Numbered from the stretch's first letter, positions 24,595 through 32,970 are shown. The stretch: DNA of 33,473 nucleotides from Methanocorpusculaceae archaeon UBA456 (GCA_002496395.1 DAJQ01000001.1:31506-64978), one strand, 5' to 3'. The notes: generated by a model not told the origin, from the letters alone. Made by a program: numbers and translations.

Positions 24595-25328
24595 ATGGGG
24601 TTTGTACATGGTTGAATCAAAAGAGATGAAAGATGCTATTCAGGGAGTCATTCAGGAATTAATGGATAGTATCCTGGAGAAAGTTCTTTACAAAGATCCT
24701 TTTCTAAAGGATGTGCATCTCTCCACTAAACCTCTCTATGCAGCGCTTGTTCCTGATGAAATATTCAAAGGTTCTCATTTTGAAAGACGATTTGTCACTC
24801 CTTTTGGGAAAGTCTGGGAAAAGCTTGCAGTTGTTGCGGCAACACATGGGCTCGGATATGCGAAAATGGAACATCGTATTGATGGGTTAATTCCAGAGGG
24901 TCAACTCCATCGTATTTCAGAAGTTCTTAACACATTAGAACACTCGAAGAAAAATAAAGGGAGAACAACCCCGAATTGGGAGAAAGAGTTCTCTTACATC
25001 AAGCAGGGAAAAGGCGAATTAATCCCCGTGCCTGTGATCTGTGATCTCTATGTTGAAGATCGGGTGGCAAACAAACGATATGCATTTGAAATAAAGGCAC
25101 CACTTCCCAATAGTGACCAGACGAAAGTGAGCAAAGAAAAGATTCTTAAACTTCATTGTATGGAGCCAAAAGTAGTGGATGGTGCCTATTTTGCATTGCC
25201 CTACAATCCATATGGCTCACGTGAAAAGTATTCCTGGAGTTTCCCTGCCCGATGGTTTGATATGAAGCATGACGATGTCGTCTTAATAGGCGATGAGTTC
25301 TGGGACACCATTGGTGGTGCTGGTACAT

Positions 25329-25336
25329 ACACCTCT
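25329..25336. repeat. Left copy of 8-bp target site duplication
   Basis: ACACCTCT, identical to 27055-27062 on the other side of the IS element. Eight base pairs is the usual duplication length for the IS66 family. Confidence 0.9.
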
Positions 25337-25358
25337 GTAAGTGGTCAGTCACCTGAAG
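25337..25358 (+). repeat. Left terminal inverted repeat of the IS66 element
   Basis: The sequence from GTAAGTGGTCAG to TGAAG matches the reverse complement of 27033-27054 at 18 of 22 positions. The mismatches are at positions 5, 13, 16 and 17. Confidence 0.85.
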
Positions 25359-25439
25359 CACTGTCCACTTCCTTCTTTTATTGACCTTCATTTTGTCATC
25401 ATATTCTTCAGATCACCTTATACACTACGAATCGGTAGT

Positions 25440-25470
25440 TTTAAATATTATAGATATCTAATAGATATCT
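25440..25470 (+). promoter_or_regulatory. Probable promoter of the IS genes with two AGATATCT palindromes
   Basis: A TATA-like TTTAAATATT (25440-25449) lies 34 bases before the DUF2080 ATG. It is followed by two copies of the self-complementary octamer AGATATCT at 25452 and 25463, whose starts are 11 bases apart, one helical turn. The octamers overlap the expected transcription start, where a repressor would act. The promoter is likely; the operator reading is inference. Confidence 0.45.
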
Positions 25471-25473
25471 CAT

Positions 25474-25653
25474 ATGAAGAAAGTGCCCATGAAAGCAATA
25501 ACAGAGCTGACCGTCAAGAACATCGAAGGGTTCTATGTCAGAACTGTCAAACCATTTGGAACCAGTGCAAAAGTCGACTGCCCAAAAGAGCATCTCGGAA
25601 AAACAGTCTTTTTGGTAATAATCGGTGTTGACAACGATGCAGATACCTCTTGA
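25474..25653 (+). CDS. DUF2080-like transposon-associated small protein (59 aa)
   Basis: A 59-residue protein (MKKVPMKAITELTVKNIEGF at the start, later VDCPKEHLGKTVFLVII) that resembles DUF2080, a family of small proteins encoded beside archaeal transposase genes. It lies wholly inside the IS element. Its last 17 bases overlap the transposase start codon region, so the two are probably co-translated. IS66 elements of bacteria carry different accessory genes (tnpA/tnpB), so this small protein may fill an equivalent role. The function is unknown. Confidence 0.75.
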   Translation: MKKVPMKAITELTVKNIEGFYVRTVKPFGTSAKVDCPKEHLGKTVFLVIIGVDNDADTS

Positions 25654-27046
25654 ACAGTGCAAGTGCATTATTGCATCTCTTAACCGTGAGAATGCCAGAC
25701 TTCGAGAGCAGATCGCAACTCTTGAGACCAAAAACAGAGAACTCAGTGCTGCTTATGAGCACCTGCAGGAACAATTCTCAGAATACCAGCTCCGCCACCC
25801 AAAACATGTGGGGGTGAAACATGGAAAATCATACGTACTACAACCAGATGACTCGTCTCATGCAGTTGATCCTCTTACCGACACACCACAACACATTAAG
25901 CGAAAACCAGGGGGTCAACCAGGTCATAGAGGACGGTGTAGACAGAAAGCGACCAATATCACAAAGACGGTTACTGTAGATGTGACCTGTTGCCCAAACT
26001 GTGGTAACGATAGATTGAGCAGTATTCAGGAAAAACGAACCCGAGTTATTGAGGATATCCCGGTGCCTGTGGCTGATGTGATCGAATACACACTATGCAG
26101 ACGATATTGTTCATGTTGTAAGAAGATTGTCGAGGAACCGATCACGACGGCATTGCCAAAGGCAAGGCTGGGACTGAATGTCATGCTTGTTGTGGTCTGG
26201 TTGAAAATTGGATTGAGATTGACTGAAGAGGCAATCCCTCAGATTCTTGATGAGTTATGCGGGATTCGGATAAGTGAAGGAGAAGTGTCCAATATCTGTT
26301 CGATGATTGCAAAAGAGTTTGGCGAGTATTATGCTCAATTAGAAGAGGCGATCCGGAGTGCACCTGTTCGGTATATTGATGAGACCTCATGGAGAGAGGG
26401 CGGTGATAAACGATGGATGTGGGCCTTTGTCACGAAAGGAGTGGCATTGTATCGGATCGCGAAAGGAAGAGGGCATGAGGTGCCATGCGAGGTGCTTGGA
26501 GAACAACCAAATGGTGTTGATGTCCATGATAGATTTCGAGCATATGATGTGGTCGAGCGATGTACAGGAAACCGACCTCAACAACTCTGCTGGTTCCATA
26601 TTCTCGGAGATTCAAAGGAGTTGGTTCCATTGTGTGGTGAAGAGGGGAGGGCACTCCATAGGGGTATGAAAGAACTGTATGCCAGCGCAAATGCATTCGA
26701 CCACAAAGGGACAGATGAGGATGTCCAGCGTCTGCTTGAACGCCTTCATACAGTATTGGGGCAGAAATATACAACGTTGAGATGTAAAAAGTTTGCACAA
26801 TCAATACTGAAGAGACACGATCAGCTCTTTGTGTTTGTCACAAATCCAGATGTTGAAGGGACGAATAACCGGGCAGAAAGGGCCATCAGACCACATGTTG
26901 TCTACCGAAAAATATCAGGAGGAACACGATCCCCGGAAGGAACAAAGAGATACGCAGTATTGGCTTCAGTTCTCCAAACAATCAAGTTAAATGAGAAAAA
27001 TTTTGTGAAGGAAGGATACGAGATCATTCAAACTTCACATGGCTGA
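25637..27046 (+). CDS. IS66 family transposase
   Basis: A 469-aa DDE transposase. It starts with a coiled-coil/leucine-zipper-like segment (ASLNRENARLREQIATLETK), followed by the IS66 hallmark KRKPGGQPGHRGR. A zinc-finger-like pair (CPNCG and CSCCKK) comes next, then the catalytic core. Likely catalytic residues are D248 in YIDETSW, D298 in VHDRFRAYD and E414 in NNRAERAIRP. QLCWFHILGDSKEL is also typical of the family. The frame is open further upstream to a GTG at 25625; ATG 25637 is the better start. The stop lies 8 bases before the right end of the element. Confidence 0.95.
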   Translation: MQIPLEQCKCIIASLNRENARLREQIATLETKNRELSAAYEHLQEQFSEYQLRHPKHVGVKHGKSYVLQPDDSSHAVDPLTDTPQHIKRKPGGQPGHRGRCRQKATNITKTVTVDVTCCPNCGNDRLSSIQEKRTRVIEDIPVPVADVIEYTLCRRYCSCCKKIVEEPITTALPKARLGLNVMLVVVWLKIGLRLTEEAIPQILDELCGIRISEGEVSNICSMIAKEFGEYYAQLEEAIRSAPVRYIDETSWREGGDKRWMWAFVTKGVALYRIAKGRGHEVPCEVLGEQPNGVDVHDRFRAYDVVERCTGNRPQQLCWFHILGDSKELVPLCGEEGRALHRGMKELYASANAFDHKGTDEDVQRLLERLHTVLGQKYTTLRCKKFAQSILKRHDQLFVFVTNPDVEGTNNRAERAIRPHVVYRKISGGTRSPEGTKRYAVLASVLQTIKLNEKNFVKEGYEIIQTSHG

Positions 27047-27054
27047 CCATTTAC
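27033..27054 (-). repeat. Right terminal inverted repeat of the IS66 element
   Basis: Read on the minus strand it begins GTAAATGGTCAG and pairs with the left end at 18 of 22 positions. It overlaps the last codons of the transposase. Confidence 0.85.
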
Positions 27055-27062
27055 ACACCTCT
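27055..27062. repeat. Right copy of 8-bp target site duplication
   Basis: ACACCTCT, identical to 25329-25336. Confidence 0.9.
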
Positions 27063-27212
27063 TTTATTTCAGCGGTTAATGAGATCGGAATTGAATATAA
27101 AGAGCGTATCTACAGGGAATATCTTGGTATTGAACCTCCTGCAACATATGATCCAGCACAGGCGCAGCTGCATGAGCCATTTCCTGAATATCACGCACAC
27201 AAGGATAAATGA
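27063..27212 (+). pseudogene. Displaced 3' end of the TdeIII-like restriction endonuclease gene
   Basis: Fifty codons, read in frame with the endonuclease once the IS and one target duplication are removed. They encode FISAVNEIGIEYKERIYREY, then LGIEPP and a short polar tail ending HKDK before TGA. The composition and the fit to the truncated upstream part show it is the separated C-terminus. It has no start codon of its own, so it is not expressed as a protein. Confidence 0.85.
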
Positions 27213-27269
27213 GCGTAGATTTATTCCAAACGCTCTTTCTATCAGATTTTTATAAATATGAATGGCCGT

Positions 27270-27542
27270 CTACTTCCTCCACCGTTTCAGTTCGGGAAGG
27301 AACCCCCCGGTCATCGCCTTAGCTTCTGCATAGGGCATAATGCCCGCCTCATCGATCTTCTGCGCAGAAAATTCAATCATCTCTTCGAGGGTAATTGATT
27401 CATCAATAAATGCCCCGTTCTGGTAGCAGTAAGAGCAATACTCCATGGATTGCGTTCCGTCTTTTTCTGTTCCAAAATGCTCCGGCTCGCTCATCGGCAT
27501 GCCGCAGCTCTGGCAGAATGGCCCCTGTGGGATCTCGTTCAT
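27270..27542 (-). CDS. Small zinc-ribbon domain protein
   Basis: A 90-aa protein with CQSCGMPM (residues about 10-17) and CSYC about 20 residues later, then YQNGAFIDESITLEEMIEF. This layout matches the putative zinc-ribbon family (Zn_ribbon_2) found widely in archaea and bacteria. The function is unknown; a single zinc site is expected. It is transcribed divergently from lemA across a 90-base region. Confidence 0.85.
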   Translation of the reverse strand: MNEIPQGPFCQSCGMPMSEPEHFGTEKDGTQSMEYCSYCYQNGAFIDESITLEEMIEFSAQKIDEAGIMPYAEAKAMTGGFLPELKRWRK

Positions 27543-27590
27543 ACCGCTCTTCTGTTTTTTCGGGTAATAAAACAGGCAGCTTGCATCAGG

Positions 27591-27626
27591 ATATATATTC
27601 TTTCAGATCAATGTCAGTACAGGTGA
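27591..27626 (+). promoter_or_regulatory. Putative promoter and ribosome binding site of lemA
   Basis: A TATA-like ATATATATTC at 27591-27600 is followed by AGGTGA at 27621-27626, six bases before the ATG at 27633. With a 25-base TATA-to-start distance, transcription would begin around 27620, giving a very short leader that just includes the ribosome binding site. Confidence 0.5.
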
Positions 27627-27632
27627 AAGAAG

Positions 27633-28193
27633 ATGCCTGAACTCATTATCGGCGGGATACTTGTCATCCTTGTCATCGTCCTTGTTCTCTGGTTTGTCAG
27701 TATCTACAACAAATACTATCGGCTGAAGAACGCATCCGAGGCAACACTCGGCCAGATTAAAGTCGCCATGAAGAAGCGGCTTGATATGATCGATCAACTC
27801 CTTGGATCAGTGAAGAGCTATGCAGAGTTTGAGAAGAGCACGCTTGAATCGGTCACGAAGATGCGTGCAAGTGTCGGTTCCGCAGGAGCTGGCGATCTCA
27901 ATGCTATCGAAGCCGAGTCGCGGAGTGTGCTTGGCCGCCTCTTTGCGGTGATGGAGAACTATCCTGATCTGAAGACTTCCCAGACGGTGAAGGATCTGAT
28001 GGGCTCGATCAAAGGGCTGGAAGATGAGATCGCCCGCCACCGGTATACCTTCAACAACATCTCACAGCAGTTCAACACCATGCTCCAGACAATTCCATCG
28101 AATATAGTCGGGAACATGATCGGGATGGTCAAGCTCGATTACCTCGAATTCCAGGACGAAAATCTGGAAAAGGTCCCGAAGATCGAGTTCTGA
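27633..28193 (+). CDS. lemA: LemA family protein
   Basis: A 186-aa protein with an N-terminal membrane helix (LIIGGILVILVIVLVLWFV). The typical LemA coiled helical domain follows: YNKYYRLKNASEATLGQIKVAMKKRLDMIDQLL, later LDYLEFQDENLEKVPKIEF. LemA proteins are membrane-anchored helical-bundle proteins of unclear function, often encoded next to DUF2207 or TPM-domain proteins. That is the case here, with the DUF2207 gene starting nine bases after the lemA stop, so they probably form an operon and perhaps a membrane complex. Confidence 0.92.
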   Translation: MPELIIGGILVILVIVLVLWFVSIYNKYYRLKNASEATLGQIKVAMKKRLDMIDQLLGSVKSYAEFEKSTLESVTKMRASVGSAGAGDLNAIEAESRSVLGRLFAVMENYPDLKTSQTVKDLMGSIKGLEDEIARHRYTFNNISQQFNTMLQTIPSNIVGNMIGMVKLDYLEFQDENLEKVPKIEF

Positions 28194-28202
28194 GGTTTCT
28201 TC

Positions 28203-30023
28203 ATGGAAGAGAAGAGACTGATTGCACTCTTGTTTGCGGGAACCCTGCTGCTTGGCCTCTCTGTTGTTGGCGTGATTGGGATCTTTCCTTCAGGTGCATT
28301 CGATTATAGCGGGGATCTCATTGTTGAGTCATATGAGGTTACCTGGCAGGAGAATGGAGATCTCACTGAGCGGTATGTCTATTCTGTCCGTTCCGCCCAG
28401 GAGTATCGGATGTTATACCGCAACTGGAATGCTGCTCTTATCTATGGAGAGGCAGAGTCCGGCTACCCCCACATCCGCTTTATCGAAGGATCGGCCCCTG
28501 ATGGGGCAGTTGCCTACCTGAAGACAGGCACCGGTGGTATTCATCTCTTTGAAGGGGATAATGCCCGTGCCCGCTCGCTCGTCTCTGATCTCGCCTACCC
28601 AAATGAGGTTGGCATTGTCAATCCAAACTACTTCACACCGGGCGAGTATATCGTCGAGTATACCTACCAGATGGTGCCGCCGGTTGAGTACGACAACGAT
28701 GCGGTGCATATCAACCTGATGTTTGCAGATGAGCATATCCCCTATAAGGATGTTACCATCACGCTCATCTCCGACAAAATTACAGATGTCTTTACCCACC
28801 CCCCAACCTATGGGGTGACTCGTGGCGAGGGGATGGTCGTCATCACCGGCAGTTCTCCTTCCAATGAGCGGATCGAGGTTGAGTTTTTGATGAGCCCGGA
28901 TGCTGTGGATTCTGTTGCCGGGATCAAAACCTATGTCGACGGGGTTTTGGAGAAGACACAATCTGCAAATGAATCCTATCTCTTCGGCTTCTTTATTGCG
29001 GAGATTCTTCTGTTGATCGGCAAGATCCTGGTTGTTCTGACGCCGTTTTTACTTCTTATCCTTTATGTGCTCTATGGAAGGGAGAAGGAGTTCACTGTTC
29101 CAGAATACTTAAGTACCGTTCCCGATGAGACGATGCCGCCCTGGCAGGTGAACCTGGTCTTTAACAAGGATGCCTTTGCGTCAGATGAGAACGGGTTCTA
29201 TGCAACCCTCCTCGATCTCCACAGGAAGAAGAAGATCGAGATCAAGGAGAACCCGGATCAGAAAGGGGTGAGAATCCGGCTTCTTGAAGAGGAAGGGGAT
29301 GATTCCTATGAGCAGAGGGTCATGAACTTCATCAGCCTGAATTCAGATGAATCCGGTGTTCTTGATACCGGCTACTTCGAAGCAGTTGCAGAGAGGGCGA
29401 AAAAGTCCACCGCAGACGAGCATATAGCCATACGGCTCAAGGAGAACATAAACGACCTGATGAAGAGGACTGATGAGCGGATCTCAGGAACCTATGCCGT
29501 GGAGGGAAGGGGGACACCTGCTCTTCTCCTCCTCGGCGCAATCGGCTATATTCTTATTGTTATCCTGGCATTCCTCTTCGCAACCGATACCGAAGGGACG
29601 CTGCTGGCTGCCATTGTCCTTGGTGTCATTATGGCAGTGCAGGCGGGGATTGCGGTGGCACTTCCCTCAACCCTCTTTGGTCACTGGAAGGATGATTACT
29701 ATAAGACGAAGCTCGAATGGAGTGCATTCAGGCGCTTCCTCTCTGATATGAGCATGATCCGGAAGTACAGCCCCGATGATATGAATATGTGGGGGATCTG
29801 GCTTATCTACGGCACAGCGCTTGGTGTTGGCGATAATGTCCAGAAGGCGATGAAAGAGCTGAAGGTGGATGTTTCAGAGTCCGGTTATTATGTCCCGACC
29901 TATTTCTGGTTTATGGGATTTTATTCGATCAGCACATTCTCCCCGCCCTCACAGGCTGGCGCAGGTGGGGGAGGATTTGGTGCCGGTGGCGGGTTTGGCG
30001 GAGGAGGAGCTGGAGGAAGATGA
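28203..30023 (+). CDS. DUF2207 family membrane protein with Gly-rich tail
   Basis: A 606-aa protein. An N-terminal hydrophobic signal/anchor (residues about 5-28) is followed by an extracytoplasmic beta-rich DUF2207 domain, including YVYSVRSAQEYRMLYRNW and FTPGEYIVEYTYQM. Membrane helices lie at about 258-288 and 438-487, with a cytosolic part containing DLHRKKKIEIKENPDQKG between them. The end is a Gly-rich stretch (GGGGFGAGGGFGGGGAGG) typical of the family. GAGG overlapping the lemA stop serves as ribosome binding site. The function is unknown; co-occurrence with LemA suggests a shared envelope role. Confidence 0.9.
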   Translation: MEEKRLIALLFAGTLLLGLSVVGVIGIFPSGAFDYSGDLIVESYEVTWQENGDLTERYVYSVRSAQEYRMLYRNWNAALIYGEAESGYPHIRFIEGSAPDGAVAYLKTGTGGIHLFEGDNARARSLVSDLAYPNEVGIVNPNYFTPGEYIVEYTYQMVPPVEYDNDAVHINLMFADEHIPYKDVTITLISDKITDVFTHPPTYGVTRGEGMVVITGSSPSNERIEVEFLMSPDAVDSVAGIKTYVDGVLEKTQSANESYLFGFFIAEILLLIGKILVVLTPFLLLILYVLYGREKEFTVPEYLSTVPDETMPPWQVNLVFNKDAFASDENGFYATLLDLHRKKKIEIKENPDQKGVRIRLLEEEGDDSYEQRVMNFISLNSDESGVLDTGYFEAVAERAKKSTADEHIAIRLKENINDLMKRTDERISGTYAVEGRGTPALLLLGAIGYILIVILAFLFATDTEGTLLAAIVLGVIMAVQAGIAVALPSTLFGHWKDDYYKTKLEWSAFRRFLSDMSMIRKYSPDDMNMWGIWLIYGTALGVGDNVQKAMKELKVDVSESGYYVPTYFWFMGFYSISTFSPPSQAGAGGGGFGAGGGFGGGGAGGR

Positions 30024-30063
30024 TTCCATCATCCTTCCACCACGTGATTATGAGTGAATAACC

Positions 30064-30071
30064 GGAAGGTG
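30064..30071 (+). promoter_or_regulatory. Strong ribosome binding site of the HEAT-repeat gene
   Basis: GGAAGGTG four bases before ATG 30076 fixes this start codon. The 52-base gap to the DUF2207 stop has no clear TATA box, so read-through from the lemA operon is possible. Confidence 0.55.
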
Positions 30072-30075
30072 CAGT

Positions 30076-31101
30076 ATGGTCAGACAGAGGCGTACACATT
30101 CGAAGGTCAGGAGAACAGAACTTCTCAGAGTCATTGAAGGATTCTCAGCAGTGACGAGGAAAGAGTACATCATCAAGAAATGTATCTATAATATTGGTTG
30201 TGTGTTCCCTGATATAGTCGAACAGTCAAAAGAGAATCTTGCAATGTTTGGTGCAGATACCGTACTCCCTTATCTTCAGGCAGCCATAGAGAAGAAAGAA
30301 TATGAGACTGAGGATTTCTGGAATGATGTCGGCGATCTCTATGTAATGCTTGGAGTAAAATCAGTTCCCTACCTGATCCCTCTCATCGAAATGTCCTTTA
30401 GAAGGGAAGAAGAGATGGCAGAAGAAACTGACGAAATGGAAGATCCTGGGGATTTGGATTTTTATGATCCGGATGCTGAGAAGCCATTCACTATCCGCTG
30501 TGCCGCCACTGAAGCTCTCGTTGGGATAGGCTCCCCGGCAGTTCCATTCCTTTGCAAGGCTCTTCAGTCCGGCAATGATAAAATGAAGGATACAATCATT
30601 GATATTCTGGGTGAAATCAGGGACGCATCAGCCCTCCCCGATCTGATTGCGATCTTTGACGATCCGAATAAAGATCTCCATTGGAGTGCAAAAGAGGCGA
30701 TTATCAATCTTGGTCCTTCTATATATGATGAGATCTTAACGAATCTTCATGCAACCAACCCCTATCTGATCTGTGCGTCAGCCTATATCCTGCCTCGACT
30801 TGATCGGAACAGGGGAATTGCCGATCTGATCCCTCTCTTTGACGGCGGATCTGATTATCAATGGGAAGGGGCATATCAGTCTCTTAGCTCTCTTGAACCA
30901 TTCCCTGAGACTGAAATGATACAACAGTTCTCAGCAGATAATAGTGAGTATATCGTTGGTGCTCTCTGTGTACTTGCGGATTCGAGGAATGAAGCGATCA
31001 TCCCGGATATTCAGAAACTCCTGACACATCCGGGTGAGGATGTTCCGTACTTTGCACAGAGAGCAATTGATGCAATTCGGTCAAGGGCAGGCCGGCCGTA
31101 A
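30076..31101 (+). CDS. HEAT-repeat protein
   Basis: A 341-aa soluble protein. The middle and C-terminal parts are HEAT/PBS-lyase-like helical repeats, for example IRCAATEALVGIGSPAVPFL, DTIIDILGEIRDASALPDLI and HWSAKEAIINLGPSIYDEIL. Residues about 115-140 are a very acidic loop (EEEMAEETDEMEDPGDLDFYDPDAEK). It is likely a protein-interaction scaffold. It may be the third gene of the lemA unit, but no partner can be named. Confidence 0.8.
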   Translation: MVRQRRTHSKVRRTELLRVIEGFSAVTRKEYIIKKCIYNIGCVFPDIVEQSKENLAMFGADTVLPYLQAAIEKKEYETEDFWNDVGDLYVMLGVKSVPYLIPLIEMSFRREEEMAEETDEMEDPGDLDFYDPDAEKPFTIRCAATEALVGIGSPAVPFLCKALQSGNDKMKDTIIDILGEIRDASALPDLIAIFDDPNKDLHWSAKEAIINLGPSIYDEILTNLHATNPYLICASAYILPRLDRNRGIADLIPLFDGGSDYQWEGAYQSLSSLEPFPETEMIQQFSADNSEYIVGALCVLADSRNEAIIPDIQKLLTHPGEDVPYFAQRAIDAIRSRAGRP

Positions 31102-31194
31102 CATGATTGAACAGAGGGGATCGAGCATGTACGCAATAATGCCGATTATCAGATGGAGGGAGAATCCGGGATGTATCCGCACGAGCTCTCTCTC

Positions 31195-32904
31195 CTACAC
31201 TGGCAGGTATTCAAGGAGCCCCCTCAGTTTTGATTGGATGGATTTTGGTTTTTTCTTATAGAATTCTGCAATGATCTCTTTAATTTCCTTCTTCTTTCGA
31301 TCAAACCCAGGTAATCCAGAGTTTCTGCATGCATAATAAACGATTGAGGCCGCCCAGAGATCCGGATCTCCGCGTGTCAATGGGAGGTTGGGATGGAATG
31401 CAAGCACCTCAATAATGTTGTTGCAATGCTCTGTTATCTCGTTTTCAGGGAAATGTATGGTATGACTGAGGAATGCTGAGCATTTTATTTTAATGACGAT
31501 TGATGGGAAGATATGCTCGTCATCAAAGCTCATGTTTATATTCTCCTCCCTCAGGATCATCGCCTCATCGATCTGCCTGAGCACATCCTTCAGAGTATGT
31601 GGTCCTACCTGCCATATAGGCGATGCAGCATGTAAAACCATGCCAGTACTACTGGTTACATCGAAGACGCGTCCATACTCAGTGATTATTGCCTCCTGGA
31701 ACTCTCTGAATCTGCTCATCTCAATCTGCATCCCTATAAATTGACGGAGAATGCCTGCCTCTCTGTTGTTGATCGACTTGATCAGAGCATCAGCATTCCG
31801 GATGATCTCCTCTCTACCGAGATGGATAAAGAAACGCATGAGGGTGGGCAGAATTTCCGTTCTCCATGAGGGGTGGATTGAATGAAGGGCTGCTAACTTT
31901 TCTTCCAAACAATCTGCAACAGATTTTGCATCCCAATCATGATAATCCCGGCAAGAGCATTGGTATACGGCTATTATCGTACTCACAATGATCATTGTCG
32001 ATCTGATCGCGGTCATTCTGCCATATTCACAGTATTCGTCGCCTGCAAATTCACTGATAACATCAGATAACTCACCTATCGCTGTATAGATCCTCTCGCC
32101 GACGATCTTCTCCAACATCGATTCATCCTGCGTCGTATTCGTATCAATGGGAATATTCAGCACGATTGATAAAATGAGGCTATCCTTAAGCGGGTAGAGG
32201 TCTTCGATAGTATATCCGGGAGGGTACCAACAAAGAGCTGAGCGAAGATTCTCGGATTCATAACAGAACGTCATCCTCGGAGAGTTATACAGAGGCTGAA
32301 TGTTGGCTTCTCTCATTCCTCTTTCATTTGTCAATATACAGGTGGTGCAGATATAATGCGGTCCTCCCAGCACTCTGCTGTTGTCAACGCCATACGATGC
32401 ATCTTCTCCACATATCATACACTTTTCAGCAGGGGGAGTATTTCGTGCAAGAACAGAGGCCACGCTGTTCTGAGGGGCTACTCTAATCTCACCAAGCACC
32501 GTCATACGAACGATATCGTCTGACCATTTCCCGTACCCATAGGTGATCTGATCTCCTGGCTGCACCTGATCACAGATATGATGATACATATCCAGCTGAT
32601 TGATATCCGGATGCGTGAAATACGAACTCGTTTTGATCCTGCAATATGCTTCATCTGATCCTGATTCAAACCAGATATCCCGGATAAGGCTATCGAGATC
32701 GAAGATTTCTGCATTGCATCTGAGAAGAAGTACCATCCAGTATTGCTGGTGTCTTACCGATTCTGCGAGGATTAAAAGAGAAGAAGCATCTCTCATCGGC
32801 CAGCACGACTCTTCAAGGCAGTGTCTTAGATGTGGCTCTGCCTCGTGTAAACCGATCTCCTTACGGCAGAGGAGGCACATTCCGTGTCGTCCCTCAGATG
32901 ACAT
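31195..32904 (-). CDS. Uncharacterised 569-aa protein: Cys clusters plus weak pRiA4b-ORF3-like region and helical C-terminus
   Basis: I do not recognise the full protein. The N-terminus has C10-x2-C13 with H25, H28 and C29, resembling a small zinc finger. Residues about 55-140 (YWMVLLLRCNAEIFDLDSLIRDIWFESG, later ITYGYGKWSDDIVRMTVLGE) follow the outline of plasmid pRiA4b ORF-3-like proteins. In the archaeal members I recall, LDxFLRDIWLECC and YDFGTTTEL-like strands are followed by a second Cys site, here C162-x2-C165 and C186-x2-C189, and by NSPR (LYNSPRM). The C-terminal part is helical; its end (GDPDLWAASIVYYACRNSGL) resembles cyclin-like/DUF6398 segments. Function unknown. A TATA-like element lies about 57 bases upstream. 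Confidence 0.7.
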   Translation of the reverse strand: MSSEGRHGMCLLCRKEIGLHEAEPHLRHCLEESCWPMRDASSLLILAESVRHQQYWMVLLLRCNAEIFDLDSLIRDIWFESGSDEAYCRIKTSSYFTHPDINQLDMYHHICDQVQPGDQITYGYGKWSDDIVRMTVLGEIRVAPQNSVASVLARNTPPAEKCMICGEDASYGVDNSRVLGGPHYICTTCILTNERGMREANIQPLYNSPRMTFCYESENLRSALCWYPPGYTIEDLYPLKDSLILSIVLNIPIDTNTTQDESMLEKIVGERIYTAIGELSDVISEFAGDEYCEYGRMTAIRSTMIIVSTIIAVYQCSCRDYHDWDAKSVADCLEEKLAALHSIHPSWRTEILPTLMRFFIHLGREEIIRNADALIKSINNREAGILRQFIGMQIEMSRFREFQEAIITEYGRVFDVTSSTGMVLHAASPIWQVGPHTLKDVLRQIDEAMILREENINMSFDDEHIFPSIVIKIKCSAFLSHTIHFPENEITEHCNNIIEVLAFHPNLPLTRGDPDLWAASIVYYACRNSGLPGFDRKKKEIKEIIAEFYKKKPKSIQSKLRGLLEYLPV

Positions 32905-32960
32905 ACAGCTATGGTTTTCAAAACAATCCTGTATGCATCTTTCGATCTGTTCACGGTTAT

Positions 32961-32970
32961 CTTATAATTA
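32961..32970 (-). promoter_or_regulatory. Putative TATA box for the 569-aa protein gene
   Basis: TAATTATAAG on the minus strand, about 57 bases upstream of ATG 32904, would place transcription start near 32935. It lies just after the stop of the ArsM-like gene, so the two genes can be transcribed separately. Confidence 0.35.

Larger units (their letters stand above)
24608..25384 (+). pseudogene. TdeIII/MjaII-like type II restriction endonuclease, 3' truncated by IS66 insertion
   Basis: The native part (243 codons, to 25336) matches the TdeIII-type endonucleases. It has a PD-(D/E)xK core with D146 (VICDLYVE) and E161-x-K163 (YAFEIKAP), followed by PNSDQTKVSKEK and PARWFDMKHDDVVLIGDEFWD. At 25337 the reading frame enters an inserted IS66 element, which adds 15 foreign residues and a stop at 25384. 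The lost 49 C-terminal codons lie beyond the element at 27063-27212 in matching frame. The intact protein would have had 292 residues. ATG 24608 is preferred; a TTG at 24563 would overlap the methyltransferase. The catalytic residues remain, so residual activity is not excluded, but loss of function is likely. Confidence 0.88.
25337..27054 (+). mobile_element. Complete IS66-family insertion sequence (1718 bp)
   Basis: The element is defined by imperfect terminal inverted repeats beginning GTAA (a common IS66 end), an 8-bp direct duplication ACACCTCT on both sides, and two internal genes: a DUF2080 accessory gene and a full-length IS66-type transposase. It interrupts the restriction endonuclease gene near its 3' end, in the same orientation as that gene. 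All reading frames and both ends appear intact, so it may still be mobile. The perfect target duplication and the exact frame restoration on removal suggest a recent insertion. Confidence 0.93.
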
